From Arachis hypogaea (lineage: Eukaryota > Streptophyta > Magnoliopsida > Fabales > Fabaceae): DNA of 64,000 bases. This document shows positions 43,437 to 55,141 of this stretch, in pieces; within the stretch, counting starts at the first letter, position 1, and every line of letters begins with the position of its first letter. Both the position numbers and the translations under genes were made by a program. The stretch covers positions 96,678,561 through 96,742,560 of the forward strand of contig NC_092039.1 of the NCBI RefSeq assembly GCF_003086295.3. Reading direction: 5' to 3'. The notes under the pieces were generated by a model, which did not search any database, was not told the DNA's origin, and saw nothing but the letters and a program-made list of their open reading frames with translations.

Positions 43437-44904
43437 TGATGATTGGATTTTTGATAGTTTAGAATTTCACAAATGAATTCTCGTTGCAAGTATAGTTCCT
43501 AAACCAAACAATAATCCTTTCATACAAAAAGTTGCTTGTCACAAGTAACAAACCCCTAAATTTATAAACTTAAGTATTGGAACCTCGGGTCGTTCTCCCT
43601 AGGAATTACAATAAAGTATCTTGTTATTGGTTATGAGTTATTTTTGGTGTTTTGATAAGAAACATGAAAGATAAATGGCAAAAAGTAAACTAACAACTAA
43701 CAAAGCTCTTGGCGAGATATGAGAACTAGAAGTCCTATCCTAGTTATCCTCCTCAATTATGACAACAAATTGTCTATTGCTACCACTTAGTTAACCTCTA
43801 ACCATGGAGGAAAGTCAAGTGGATGAATCAATTTGATTCCTCAAGTCCTAATCAACTCCTAAAGGAAAGACTAGCTTTAAAGGCATTCAAATCAATTAGC
43901 AACTTCTAATTATCAATCAACAAAGGAATTAGATAACTCAAGAGTCACTAATTACTCTACCAAAGCCAAGAGGAACAAAACCTACACTAAAACCCAACCA
44001 AGCATTTCATCAAACACTTGGAAGGTACAAAAAAATCAAAGCAAATTGACAACAAGAATAGAATCTAACAACAATTATTGAAAGGAATTAACAACAACAA
44101 TCAAAAGAAACACAACTATTATGAATTACCTTGAATTGAATTGAAAGAAAATGGAAGGACAAAAGTAGATCTACAACAAAGTACAAGAACAACATAAAGA
44201 AAATTACAACAAAAGAATAGAAGAAGAATGATTGTAACAAAAAGGAATTGAAAGATAGAAGTAGAAGAAGATGAATGAAAACCTAGATCTAAGAACTAAA
44301 CCTAAACCTAATCCTAATTCTAGAGTGAAGAGAGAGCTTCTCTCTCTAAAACTAACTCTAAACTAATCCTAATGAGTGTGAATGATGGAATCCCCATTTG
44401 CTCTTCAATCCTTGGCTTTAAATAGCATCTTTGGCGCCAAAGTTTGGTTGGGTTTGGGCCCCACAACCCTTCTGAATTTGCTGGCCATGTTTTCATTAAA
44501 AAATTATATTCCAGCACCAACGCGTAAGCACACAGCACGCGTACGCTTCCATGGGGTAATTCGCAAGGTGCGCGTAAGTGTCTGGTGCGCGCGTGCATCC
44601 ATGGGCGAGTTCAATTCTTTGGCTTTTCATGATCTTCTCCACTTTGCATGCTTTCCTCTCCACTCCTTTGATCCATTCCTAGCCTTTTCAATCTGAAATC
44701 ACTAACAACCACATCAAGGCATCTAGTGGAATCAAAGGGAGATTAAAATCATCAAGTTAAAGGCCTAAAAAGCATGTTTTCATACTTAAGCACAAATTAA
44801 GGAAGAGTAACAAAACCATGCTAATTCATTGAATAAATGTGGGTAAAAGGTCATAAAATCTCTTAAAATCAATACAAGATAAACCCCACTTGTGGGGTTT
44901 ATCA
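43437..44904 (-). repeat. N 5' LTR
   Basis: 1468 bp; plus strand from TGATGATTGG to GGTTTATCA. It contains CG-rich repeats (44519-44600) and ends in a 12-bp palindrome. Its R/U5 side resembles the A 3' LTR (CGGGTCGTTCTCCC vs CGACCCGGGATTCTACTCCC in reverse). Confidence 0.78.
44878..44903. repeat. Perfect palindrome at the N LTR start
   Basis: GATAAACCCCAC, two bases, GTGGGGTTTATC: 12-bp perfect arms one base from the LTR terminus. Confidence 0.85.
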
Positions 44905-45412
44905 CAGCTGCAAAACCAAAGCCAAAGATACCAACCACCTCACCAAAGGCAAGCTCAAGCTCCTCAACTCAACCAACCACAAGCCCCCCAATTTATATAC
45001 CCTTCTTCTTCCTCCAATGATGAGATGCTTCGCTCTCTTATGCAAGGACAAAAAGAGCTTCAAGCCACAGTTGCCTCTAGCATCACCGGTCTTACCTCTA
45101 CCATCCAAGCGCTTCTATCCCATATGGACCCACCCTCTACCTCCAGTACTCAACCTTCAAGCTCTAGTGCACTTTTCTCTACACCTTTACCTAACCTGAA
45201 GGGTGAAATCAATACCATCCATCACTTTGAGGTCTAGTACTACATTGCAAGAGAGAAGTCCTAAGGAGCCAAGCTCAAGAGAAGACATTCAAGATGAAGA
45301 AGTTGTTGAGGTAGAAGATATTGAAGACGAGGATGAGGTACAAGAGGCGGTTGAAGAAGAAGTTGCTCAACCAAGGGATGGAGTATCTAAGGAAGACAAT
45401 GTTTTGAAATGA
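44905..45412 (+). pseudogene. gag: A gag C-terminal part
   Basis: Gln/Pro-rich then SSSNDEMLRSLMQGQKELQA, GLTSTIQALLSHM and an acidic stretch (VVEVEDIEDEDEVQEAVEEE). This matches the region after the capsid core in Athila Gag. A frameshift lies near 45235 where the frame of 44890-45237 ends and the frame of 45203-45412 takes over. The capsid core is absent. Confidence 0.7.
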
Positions 45413-48400
45413 GCCATTCCCATTCCTTTTCCACACCTTACTAGGAGGACTAAAAAGCAAGTGGATTTAGATCCCAAGATGGTGAATATCTTTAAAAAGG
45501 TTGAGGTAACTATTCCCCTTTTTTATGCTATTCGTCAAGTTCCTAAGTATGCTAAGTTTCTAAAGGATTTGTGCATAATTAAGGAAAAGATCTATGATTT
45601 AGAAACTATTCCTTTAGGTAGCTCGATTTCTGCTTTGATGGGTGCTATACCAGAGAAATGTGGTGATCCCAGTCCTTGTATGGTTACTTACACTACAGGG
45701 GGTGTATAATTTATTGATTGCATGTGTGACTTAGGTGCCTGTTTTAGTATTATGCCATTATCTGTGTATGATGCTTTGAAGCTTCCACCATTGAGAAGGT
45801 CGGCAGCCCATTTTATTTTGGCAGATAAGAGCATAATCTCAATAGTTGACATTGCAGAAGACGTCTTGGTGAGCATTAAGGGTTTAATTTTTCTTATTGA
45901 TTTCTACATTCTAGAGATGCTCCCTAATGACTCAAGAAGACTATCATCCATCTTACTTGGAATGCCGTTTTTGAAGACCTCTCGGTTTAAATTGGATGCC
46001 TTCTCGGGTACATATTCCTTTGAGATAGATGGAAAAGCAGTGAGTTTCAACCTTGATGAAGGTATGAAGCATCCACCGGAAGACCAATCTATCTTCCAGT
46101 GTGATATTATTGATGAAACTGTGGCTGAAGTTCACCAAGAGATAGTTGATGAGAAGAACATGGTTCAAGGTTCAAGTGTTGGGAAGCTCTTTGAGTATAC
46201 TGAAGATACCTTGCCACCTCCAGTAATCCCAGATGATCAAGTGACAAGCCATGAGTTGAACAAGGAGTTGAAGCCCCTTCCACCTCACCTAAAGTATGCT
46301 TATCTTGAAGATAATCAAAAGCTCCCAGTTATCATTGCAAAGGAACTTACTCCCCAACAAGAGGAGCGACTGCTTAATATACTGAGAAGAAACAAGAAAG
46401 CTATTGGGTGGAGTTTGGCAGACATAGTAGGTATAAGCCCTCAAGTTTGTGAGCACCGTATTTTTCTAGAGGAGTGAGCCAAGCCTATCCATTAACCTCA
46501 GAGGTGGTTGAACCCTACAATTCTAAAAGTTGTGAAGAAGGAAGTGACCCGACTGCTTGAAGCCGATATTATCTATCCAATCTCGGATAGTGAGTGGGTT
46601 AGTCTAGTACAAGTAGTTCCAAAGAAGTCCGGTGTCACAATAGTGAAGAATGAGAATGGGGAACTCATGGCTACAAGAGTACAGAATTCTTGGAGAGTGT
46701 GCATTGACTACATGTGCTTGAATTTGGCCACTCGCAAGGATCACTATCCACTACCTTTCATCAACCAAATGCTTGATCGCCTGTCAGGTAAATCACACTA
46801 TTGTTTTTTAGATGGTTATACTGGTTATTTCAGATCCATATTTCTCTAGAAGATCAGGAGAAAATAACTTTTACATGCCCTTTTGGAACGTATGGATATA
46901 AAAGAATGGCTTTTGGTTTATGTAATGCACCGGCTACGTTTCAAAGGTGCATGATGAGTATCTTCTCAGATCTTCTTGAGCATTGTATGGAAGTCTTTAT
47001 GGATAATTTTAGTGTCTATGGTGATTCCTTTGACCTTTGTTTGGATAATCTTGCTACAGTAATAAAAAGATGTGTTAGTTCAAACTTTGTGCTTAATTTT
47101 GAAAAATGTCATTTTATGGTAAAGCAAGGGATTGGTCTAGGCCATGTTGTTTCTAATACAGGTATATCTGTTGATCCTGCAAAGGTTGATGTTATTTCTG
47201 GTTTACCTTACCCCTCCTCTGTGAGCAAAGTCCATTCTTTTCTTGGTCATGCAGGTTTTTACCAGTGTTTTATCAAGGACATCAATAAGGTTGCACTACT
47301 CCTGTCCCGTCTGCTGCAGAAAGTCATAGAGTTTGACTTGAGTGAGGACTGCATGGAAGAATTTGACAAGCTGAAGATTACCTTGACCCAAGCTCCTATC
47401 GAGAGAGGGCCTGACTGGAGTAGGCCATTCGAGATCATGTGCGATGCATCTAACTATGCGGTAGGCGCGGCGCTAACTCAGCACGAAGGTAAGGATCCCT
47501 ATATTATATGCTTCTAAAACTTTAGATGGCACCCAGTCCAGTTATACTACCACTGAAAAGGAACTTTTAGCCATTATTTTTACTTTGGATAAATTTCGGG
47601 CTTATTTACTTGGAACAAAAGTGGTAGTATATTCAGACCATGCGGCTTTGAAATATTTGCTAGCTAAGAAAGAGTCTAAACCAAGGTTAATCCGTTGGAT
47701 ATTGTTATTGCAAGAGTTTGATTTAGAGATCAAAGATCGGAGTGGTTTCAAAAATTTGGTGGCGGACAACTAGAGTCACCTAGAACATATTGAAAGTGAC
47801 TCCACTCCTATCAATAATGCATTTCCACTTGATAGCTTGCAAGCAATATCTGAGGTGGTTCCTTGGTAAGCACCCATAGCTAATTATTTGGTTAGTCGTA
47901 CATTTCCTCTAAACTTTTCTAAGCATCAAAAGGACATGTTTAAGAGCGAGTCCAAGTATTACATATGGGATGACCCATATTTGTGGAGATGTGGTGCTGA
48001 CCAAAAAATTAGAAGGTGTGTTCCACAATCCAAAATCCAGTCTATTTCAGAGGCATGCCACTCTTCTGAGAGTGGTGGACACTTTGGTCCTCAAAGAACT
48101 GCAAAAAAATTTTTAGACTGCGGATTTTGGTGGCCTACACTTTTTAAGGATGCTAATATTTTCTGTGACTCTTGCCACCAATGCCAAAGGTTTGGAAACA
48201 TATCAAAGAGGGATGAGATGCCCCAACAACTCATGTTGTTTTGTGAAATTTTTTTTGTTTAGGGTATTGACTTCATGGGTCTATTTCCAAACTCGAATGG
48301 TTTCTTATATATTCTGTTAGCTATTGATTATGTTTTTAAGTGGGTGGAAGCAATCCCTACCAATACTGATGATGCTAACGTGGTTGTTTCTTTTGTTAAG

Positions 48401-49167
48401 AGTAATATTATTTGTCGCTTTGGATCATCATGAGCAATCGTGAGTGATCAGGGCTCTCACTTTTGTAACAGAAGAATGACATGTATGATGAAGAAACATG
48501 GCATCATTCACAAGGTGGCGATGGCTTACCATCCCTAAACGAATGGCCAAGCCGAGGTGTCTAATAGAGAGATCAAGCACATATTGAAAAAGATTGTTAA
48601 ACCTCATAGAAAGGACTGGAGCGCTAGGCTTGGAGATGCGCTATGGGCTTATCGCACTGCTTACAAGACACCCATCTGCATGAGTCCGTTCCGCCAAGTC
48701 TACGGAAGGGCTTGTTACCTTCTGGTAGAGGTGGAACACAAAGCTTACTACGCTGTGAAGGAATGCGACTCAAGAATGGGAGGAGCCGAAATTGAAAGAA
48801 AGTTACAACTGGAGGAATTGGAGTGCCTTCGGCTAGAAGCGTATGAGAACTCAAGGTTCTACAAAGAAAAGGTGAAGGCGGTACATGACAAGAACATCAA
48901 GAAAAGAGAGTTTAGATCTGGGGATCAATTCCTTCTCTACAACTCAAGATTGAGGTTAATTCTGAGCAAACTGAGGTCAAGATGGGATGAACCCTACGTG
49001 GTGGAGAAGGTGAAACCATATGGAGTTGTCCACCTAAGTCACCCTCAAGCCCTACCTTCTTCAAAGTCCATGGCCACCGTTTGAAGCTGTATCATGGTGC
49101 AAAGGTGAAGAACAACAAAGAGCTGGAGATCTTCCTCTTGAAGGATCCAACAAAGGAAGAGGACTGA
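45413..49167 (+). pseudogene. pol: A protease, RT, RNase H and integrase
   Basis: Protease: MCDLGACFSIMPLSVYDAL near 45721 and ILLGMPFLKTSRFKLDAFSG near 45950. RT: YPISDSEWVSLVQVVPKKSG, WRVCIDYMCLN, DGYTGY, and FMDNFSVYG near 46996, in which the second catalytic Asp is Asn. RNase [39 protein letters not shown] and [11 protein letters not shown]. Integrase: ACHSSESGGHFG and CDSCHQCQRFG, GIDFMGLFPNSNG, IVSDQGSHFCNR and [13 protein letters not shown]. At least eight stops or frameshifts (for example 45707, 46476, 46494, 46840, 47515, 47772, 48260, 48433 and 48537). The likely original end is the TGA at 49165-49167. Confidence 0.87.
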
Positions 49168-49210
49168 GCCTATTGACCGTCCAACTTAAGGACATTAAAG
49201 AAAAGTGCAA

Positions 49211-49228
49211 GGTGGGAGAACCCCCACC
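49211..49228 (+). other. Conserved post-pol hairpin, A
   Basis: GGTGGG-AGAACC-CCCACC, 43 nt after the inferred pol stop and preceded by ATTAAAGAAAAGTGCAA. Confidence 0.72.
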
Positions 49229-49365
49229 ATGGTATGATCTTCCCTTTTTCTAGTTCTATTTTATTTATTTTCGTATATTTATTCCATTATCTGTCCTTGT
49301 TAATTTTCACATAAGCATGTTTTTCTCTTATTCTGAGTTAAAAAAAAGAGTGCATCCCACACGTA

Positions 49366-49730
49366 AGCGTCATCGACGCGCATGCGTCGTAGGGCTACTG
49401 GCACTCCTTGGTACATTTTCCTGAGAGTTGTGCTGGAACTGTGCGGGCGGGGTGCCTGGCGCATAACCCACCCCATGAGTACGCGTGATCCACGCGTACG
49501 CGTCACCAGCAATTTCGTCACCTCACGCGTGTACGTGAACGACGCGTACATGTCGTATGGCATTTCGGTGCACTCTCGTACAAAAACCCGAGAGTTGTGC
49601 CGGTACTGTGCTGGAATCGTGCGTCAGGCACGACGAGTAGTCACACATATGTGTGACCGACACTAACACGTCACTGAGATTTCTTCTTACCCACGCGTAC
49701 GCGTGGGCGACGCGCACGCGTCACAGCGCG
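49366..49730. repeat. GCGTACGC-type repeats, A internal
   Basis: Clusters at about 49366-49395, 49477-49560 and 49680-49728 (ACGCGTACGCGT, GACGCGTACATG, GACGCGCACGCG). They stand where the E1 family has its GGCGTTAAACGCC array. Confidence 0.83.
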
Positions 49731-50486
49731 AATCCCATTAAACCAGCGCGCCGCCCATAGCCCCTTCTTCTTTAATCCCTCTTTTCTTTTTCTAATCCTA
49801 ATTCTTTTATTTTCTTTCTTTTTTTTTACTTCTTCCTTATTTCTTTCCCCCCTCCACCACCACCGTTGGATCGCCAACTCCGACAACCATAATTTCCTTT
49901 CCTTTTCATTTTCTCTTCCTACCCCTCTTATCTCATTCCTTCTCCCATTTATCCCCCTCTCTTCATCTTCTTTTCAAGTTTTTTTTCTTACTTTCTTCTA
50001 CTCTTTAATTTTTTTGTTTTTTAAATTCAAATATTTTAATTATTTTTAATTGCATCTTAATTTTGTTCTTTGTAATTCCTTTTTAATTCTTTTTTTTCTT
50101 TTTACATTTTTATTTTGGTGTTAGAATTTTATTTGGTAGATTGTTTTGATATTTCTTAACATGTTTGTGTTATGAGGTGTCGTTTGACAATTGGCATTCT
50201 ATTTTGGGTCTACTATACACTTGGATTGATTACCTTACTTCTTGTTTTTAATATTGATGCTTGAGCTATTCTTCTCATGCTTGTTACTTGCATGCTTTTA
50301 TCCCTCTTGCATCTAGTTATTATGATATGCCTTCATGATTTTAATTGATGTCTTACTTGCATGTTGTAGCTACCATATATTTAAGACACTTTCTTTTTCT
50401 CTGGCATTCATTATCACTTGCACTTTTTTACTTCCGGTGTTTATTTTTCTAAGTTTAATAGTCCTTCTTTTTCTTCTTTTTTCAGG
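49731..50486 (+). other. A region upstream of ORF3
   Basis: CT-rich then T-rich non-coding DNA without a supported gene. The pyrimidine richness parallels the E1 and E3 stretches before ORF3; no clear TATA box at the same spacing. Confidence 0.5.
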
Positions 50487-51766
50487 ATGGCCATCAAGAG
50501 AGAAAAACAGAAGGCTTCTAATAAGACACGGGCAAAGAAAAGAACTAAAAGAGCACCGGCTAAGGCGCAACCACCCTCAAGGGTCAAGCCACCTACTAAG
50601 CAAGTGAAGAGGACCATTTGAGTTGAGGAAGTGGAAAAGGAATTTCTCGTATGGGACACCGCACGATTCACTAACCACTATTGTAAGCGGATGCCCCGTC
50701 ATAGCAGAGAGAAACTACCACAACGAACACCTCCTCATTCTTCCAGCGCACTTTGTTGAATTTGTGGTGCCTCGCCTTGAAAGGAGACAATGGGAATTCT
50801 TAAGGAGGCATCCGCGAGAAGCTAATCTTTCTTGGGTAGTTTAATTCTACGCCAACTTTCACTCGCTTACCCTTCAGTCAGTCTTTGTGCGTCAAAAGCA
50901 TGTCCCTATCTCAAAAGGTGCCATTCAGAAAGTACTTGATTTTTACCTAGTCTGGAGGGGATGGATGCCTATCAAGAGGCACAGCTTAAGTGCCAGACAT
51001 TCTAGTTTAACTGGAACCTCGTCCACAGAGTCATCGCCCAACCAAGAAGTGAGTGGAATTATGGACAATACCGGACTAGACCCAAGAGCATCTCCGCCCA
51101 GGACCTCACTTTGGAGGCTCGAGTGGGGGCACAGATCATGTCCCACTACATATTTCTGAGAACTCATGAGTCTACTTTTACTGCTGACATGGCCGTTCTC
51201 GTCTAATGCATTCTTACAGAGAAGCCTCTCAACTTGCCACGACTCATCCGACAAGCTATAGGCCGAGTGCAAATAGCAGGCTACCTACTTTTTCCCGCAT
51301 TGGTCACGAACTTGGTGTCTGCGGTGAGAGTTTCATCTCGGGTTAAGGATGTGAATACCATGATTCCTAGGCTGACGAATTTGTCTCGAATGGGAAATAT
51401 ATCAGGCCTCCAGCGCCACCTATAAGCCGGAATGAAGACTCGTCCTTTGACGTCCCTTCATCCTCTGCTCCACCATCGTCCACACCACATGCACTACCAC
51501 CCACCCATCAGTTGCTACTTGAGATCCTTGGAAAGTTAGACCGGCAAGGCCGGCAGATTGAGCAAATTAAGCACCGTAATAAGCACCGATACAACTACTT
51601 GAAGGGGCTCGTTAGTTGTACTCACCCACCTCCGAAAGTTCCCGATACTCCGGAATCCACTTCTAATAACAGCATGAAGAGCCATGACAAATCGGACAGT
51701 GGGAGTGATGATTCTAACCCCACTTTGCTCATCACTGATGGCACGGAAGACCGTGCCAAATATTAA
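50487..51766 (+). pseudogene. A ORF3 (putative plant transposon protein)
   Basis: Starts at ATG 50487 (MAIKREKQKASNKTRAKKRT), a basic N-terminus. It breaks at TGA 50619 and continues in other frames: ERNYHNEHLLILPAHFVEFV, ERRQWEFLRRHPREANLSWV, then RLIRQAIGRVQIAGYLLFPA, and a C-terminal stretch KLDRQGRQIEQIKHRNKHRY with a Ser/Asp tail ending at TAA 51764-51766. Related in layout to E1 ORF3 but a different branch. At least four frame breaks. Confidence 0.75.
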
Positions 51767-51777
51767 GTGTGGGGAGG
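51739..51777 (+). promoter_or_regulatory. Hairpin plus AAGTGTGGGGAGG module at the ORF3 end, A
   Basis: TGGCACGG-AAGA-CCGTGCCA (8-bp perfect stem), then AATATT and AAGTGTGGGGAGG. The hairpin overlaps the last ORF3 codons. Confidence 0.78.
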
Positions 51778-53198
51778 TCGGTAACTAACTTTCGAAGGTA
51801 ACAACTCTCTCTCTCAACACCAATATTTTTAATTTTCTTTTGTTAGATAAGGTAACTTCCATGAGTATTTAGTTGCTTGCATTTAGGTACTACTTGGTTG
51901 AAGTGATAATTTCTTTTTCAAGACACTGCTTTAAAGCATTTCACTAATTTGAATTAAAACCTTTTGAACTTGCTTGAAGAATTTTATTTTAGAACATGAT
52001 TTTAGAGCTCGAACATACAAAAAAACCAGTGAGATTTTGAACCTATTTGATTGGTTGCATCTTATCAACCAATGTTTTATTTTAGTGTGTGTTATTCTCT
52101 TTAAAATTGTGATCTTTGTCTTGCTTGATTCTATATTTTCATTGTTTGATGTATGCATGCACTTACGTGATTGAGGCCTTGTTTCACTATAGCTCACATA
52201 CCCATATGGCCTTACCCTTTCATTTTCCTTTGCAACCCAATATTGAGCCTATTTTACCCCATTTATTCTTTATAAAAGCACATCATTAACTCAAAGCGGA
52301 AAATAATAAATGTCCCTAATTTGAATCCTTGGTTAGCTTAGACTAGTAAGATGTACGTGAATTAAGTGTGTGAAAATTGGGTTTGGGGAATACTTGGTTA
52401 GGGAATTGAGTATTTTACATTCTTATATGAAAATGTGAAAACAGTTTAGGCACTTGTTCATGCATCCAGCACATTAGTCATATGCATTAACTCACTGAAA
52501 AAAAAAACAAAAAAACAAATAAAAAAAGAGAAAAATATATATGAATAATAAGCAAAGGAAAACTAATAAGTGAAAGCAATAAAAAAGGGCACAGATTGCC
52601 CCCAAGGCTAATAAGTGAACTAGTGCATATGATTTATACTCAAAAGATATCAAGGTGCATGGATTTGTGAAAAAATAGTTAATGGGTGGCTAGGCTTTGC
52701 ATTCTGATAACATGGAATGTCCTAAGTTAGGTGGAAAGTTTGGGTTAATCAAGGATTTGAATTTTAGTCCAGTTAACCAAATACATTCCTACCTTGACCC
52801 TAACCCCATTACAACCCCTGCAAAGACCCATTGATATGTGTATTTATGCATCAAAATTTTGTTGATTGGCAGAAGAAGAGCAAACCTTAGAAAGCAAGAT
52901 TAGTAGAAAACCCAGAGAATTGGCCCTTAAATACTAGAGTGATTAGAGTCTATACACTTCCAGTGAGTGTTCGATGCTCGATTCTTTGTTCCCAGTTTTC
53001 ATGAGCTTTCTTCTTGCAAGTTTACTTGTACTTTATTGTGTGATTTGAATTAGTGAAATCCAGCTATGTTTGTCTTGGAGAATTTGTTTACTTTTAACCA
53101 AGTAGGTAAAAGCATTTAGCATGTTGTTGCATTCTTATAGATAAATTGCATTGCATAAGTCTCACCATTTTCCCTCCACTCCTTTGCCTCACCTGAGC
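51778..53198 (+). other. A 3' untranslated region
   Basis: AT-rich, non-coding; ORFs here lack any family resemblance. A-rich tract at 52498-52535. Confidence 0.6.
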
Positions 53199-53234
53199 TT
53201 AGCATGAAGACATGCTAATGTTTAAGTGTGGGAA
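53199..53234 (+). promoter_or_regulatory. Hairpin plus polypurine-like box before 3' LTR, A
   Basis: TTAGCATG-AAGA-CATGCTAA (8-bp perfect stem), then TGTTT and AAGTGTGGGAAG, four bases from the LTR start. Confidence 0.78.
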
Positions 53235-53238
53235 GATT

Positions 53239-55118
53239 TGATATACTACTATTTTATGATATATTTTGAACTGAATTGAGTGGGTTTTGTCAACTATTCT
53301 CACACTTATTCATGTAAATTGCATGTTTTTAAGTTCCCTTCCTAATTTTGTGCTATGACTGAAAACTTGCTTCCTAGGCCTTAAAATTGTTAATTTTTAA
53401 TTCTCTTTTATTACCATTCGATGTCGTGATGTGTTTGTTAAGTGTTTTTAGGTTTATAGGGCATGAATGGCTTAAAGGATGAAGATGAAGCATGTTAAAA
53501 TAAAAGGAACACAAGAAACTAAAGAGTTGAGAAGCAAGGAGCGACGCGCATGCATGGTTGACGTGTGCGCGTGACTAGGAGTGTCGTTCAGTGAGGCGTA
53601 CGCATGGCCGACGCGTACGCATGACAGAGCGTCACGTGCTACACTTAACAGAACTCGCTGGGGGCAATTTCTAGGCTGATTTGGACCCAGATTCAAGCCC
53701 GAAAATACAGACTAGATGCAAGGATGGAGCTGAGACTAAACACACTTCACTTTTCATTTTAGTTTTAGATTAGTTTTGAATTCTAGAGAGAAAAACACCT
53801 ACTTTTCTCTAGGATTTTTGATGTTCTTAGTTTTGTTTGGATTTGGATCTTGAGAGAGTTGCTGATATCTTCAATCGGAGTCATTTTTCTTATAACTTTC
53901 CTCTTTAATTTCATTCCCTTAATACTCTTTTCCATTTGGTTATTCAATTTATGTTTGGATATTGTTACTCCTGAATTTCATTAATGCATTGAACTGTTTT
54001 TATGTTTATTTTTATTTCCTGTCTAGTTATTGTTAATCATTGTTAGTGGTAATTTTGATTTAATTACTTCTTTATAATTATCATGTCTGTTATTTACACC
54101 CACCATGTCTTAATGAAAATGGCATGCATGTTAATGGAGTAGATCTTCCAACTTGGCAGCTCACTATAGTTGTAGGAGCGGGCCAACGAAGCTCTGTCTC
54201 AAAGAAAGGAAGTAGCGCAGAAAGCTCAAATAAAGGAGGGGAAAGCTTTCTATCGCTTTACATCTATCATAGATAGGAGATCCATGGATCTATGTAAAGC
54301 TCAGTACTGAGTTCAAGGGATGATAGAATTTTGTGACCTATGTTAGGTCCATAAAATACCACCGCTTTTGGTGTTCTATGATTCACCTCCGAATAATGAG
54401 TAGGTAGTTCAATCCTTTTTATTCTTCTCTTCATAGTAAACTTATGGGGGGGTGCGGACCAATAGGTCGAATTACTATATAAAGAAGAGTTTTTTTTGGG
54501 GGGGGGGGGGGGAGGAGCCCGTCTGAATACAGGGTCCCCCACTGACTTGGCCCAGGCCTAAGTGAAAGTGAAGTGGTGGGCCTACCCATCCCAACCAGGG
54601 GTATGCTGGGATTCGCGAAGAGCAGCACCTTACGATGTTCATGTGGGTTGATTAATTGGGATCCCTTGAGTTATGATACTCAAGTATTGATCTGTAATTG
54701 GAAATCGCTGGCTAACTCAACTCTCACTCACTCTAGTCCTTCCTGATGAAATGATTAGGACTTGCGGGATAGAGTTAGTGATACCCACTTGACTTTCCTT
54801 CAATTGCTAGAGGATAACTAAGTAGAAGCAATGAACATTTATTGTTATCCTTGGGAAAGACAACAAGGATAGAAACCCCAATTCTCTCCCCTGACTGAGG
54901 CCTTTTATTTTAAATACATATCACCTTTTATTATTATTCATTGCTTTAATTCCTAGCCATTTATTTTTCTGTTATCAATTTCAAAAATACTCAAAAAATT
55001 CTAACCAATAATTCGCATCTTGTGTCAACTCTTAGGGAAACGACCCGGGATTCTACTCCCAGTTATTTATTATTAATTGTGACACAATTTAAATTGATAG
55101 TTGAAATTTTTTCGGTCA
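53239..55118 (+). repeat. A 3' LTR with insertion
   Basis: Starts TGATATACTACT after the polypurine-like box; end placed at GGTCA (55118) by similarity to the N LTR end. CG-rich repeats at about 53540-53640. A foreign block interrupts it at about 54155-54640. Without it the LTR would be about 1.4 kb, near the N LTR length. Confidence 0.65.
54155..54640. other. Organelle-like insert in the A LTR
   Basis: The block differs in composition from its surroundings and breaks LTR similarity. Phrases such as GGAGCGGGCCAACGAAGCTC and GGAAGTAGCGCAGAAAGCTC look like plant mitochondrial DNA. It holds a run of 15 G (54498-54512) and minus-strand residues MKRRIKRIELPTHYSEVNHR of unknown identity. Edges are approximate. 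Identification rests on style, not on a search. Confidence 0.4.
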
Positions 55119-55141
55119 ACGCTGTTTTGGAAAATATTTTT

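Larger units (their letters stand above)
39189..44904 (-). mobile_element. N: antisense non-autonomous LTR element with its own long ORF
   Basis: Minus-strand order: 5' LTR (44904-43437), primer site, a roughly 636-codon interrupted ORF, post-ORF hairpin, CG-rich palindrome repeats, hairpin plus AAGTGTGGGGAG module and 3' UTR. No gag core, protease, RT or integrase is recognisable. The left end is cut at about 39188 and no 3' LTR was found. It shares hairpin designs with element A. Confidence 0.75.
44905..55118 (+). mobile_element. A: decayed sense Athila element of a second family, 5' part missing
   Basis: Gag C-terminus, protease, RT, RNase H, integrase, hairpin, CG-rich repeats, ORF3, module, 3' UTR, module and 3' LTR in order. 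The 5' LTR and most of gag are missing where N abuts. Numerous stops and frameshifts in every gene. Polypurine-like box AAGTGTGGGA differs from the E1 family. Confidence 0.87.

Noticed and set aside
54267..54628. Proline-rich minus-strand ORFs
   Set aside because: They include the poly-G run and lie in a likely foreign non-coding insert; no recognised family.
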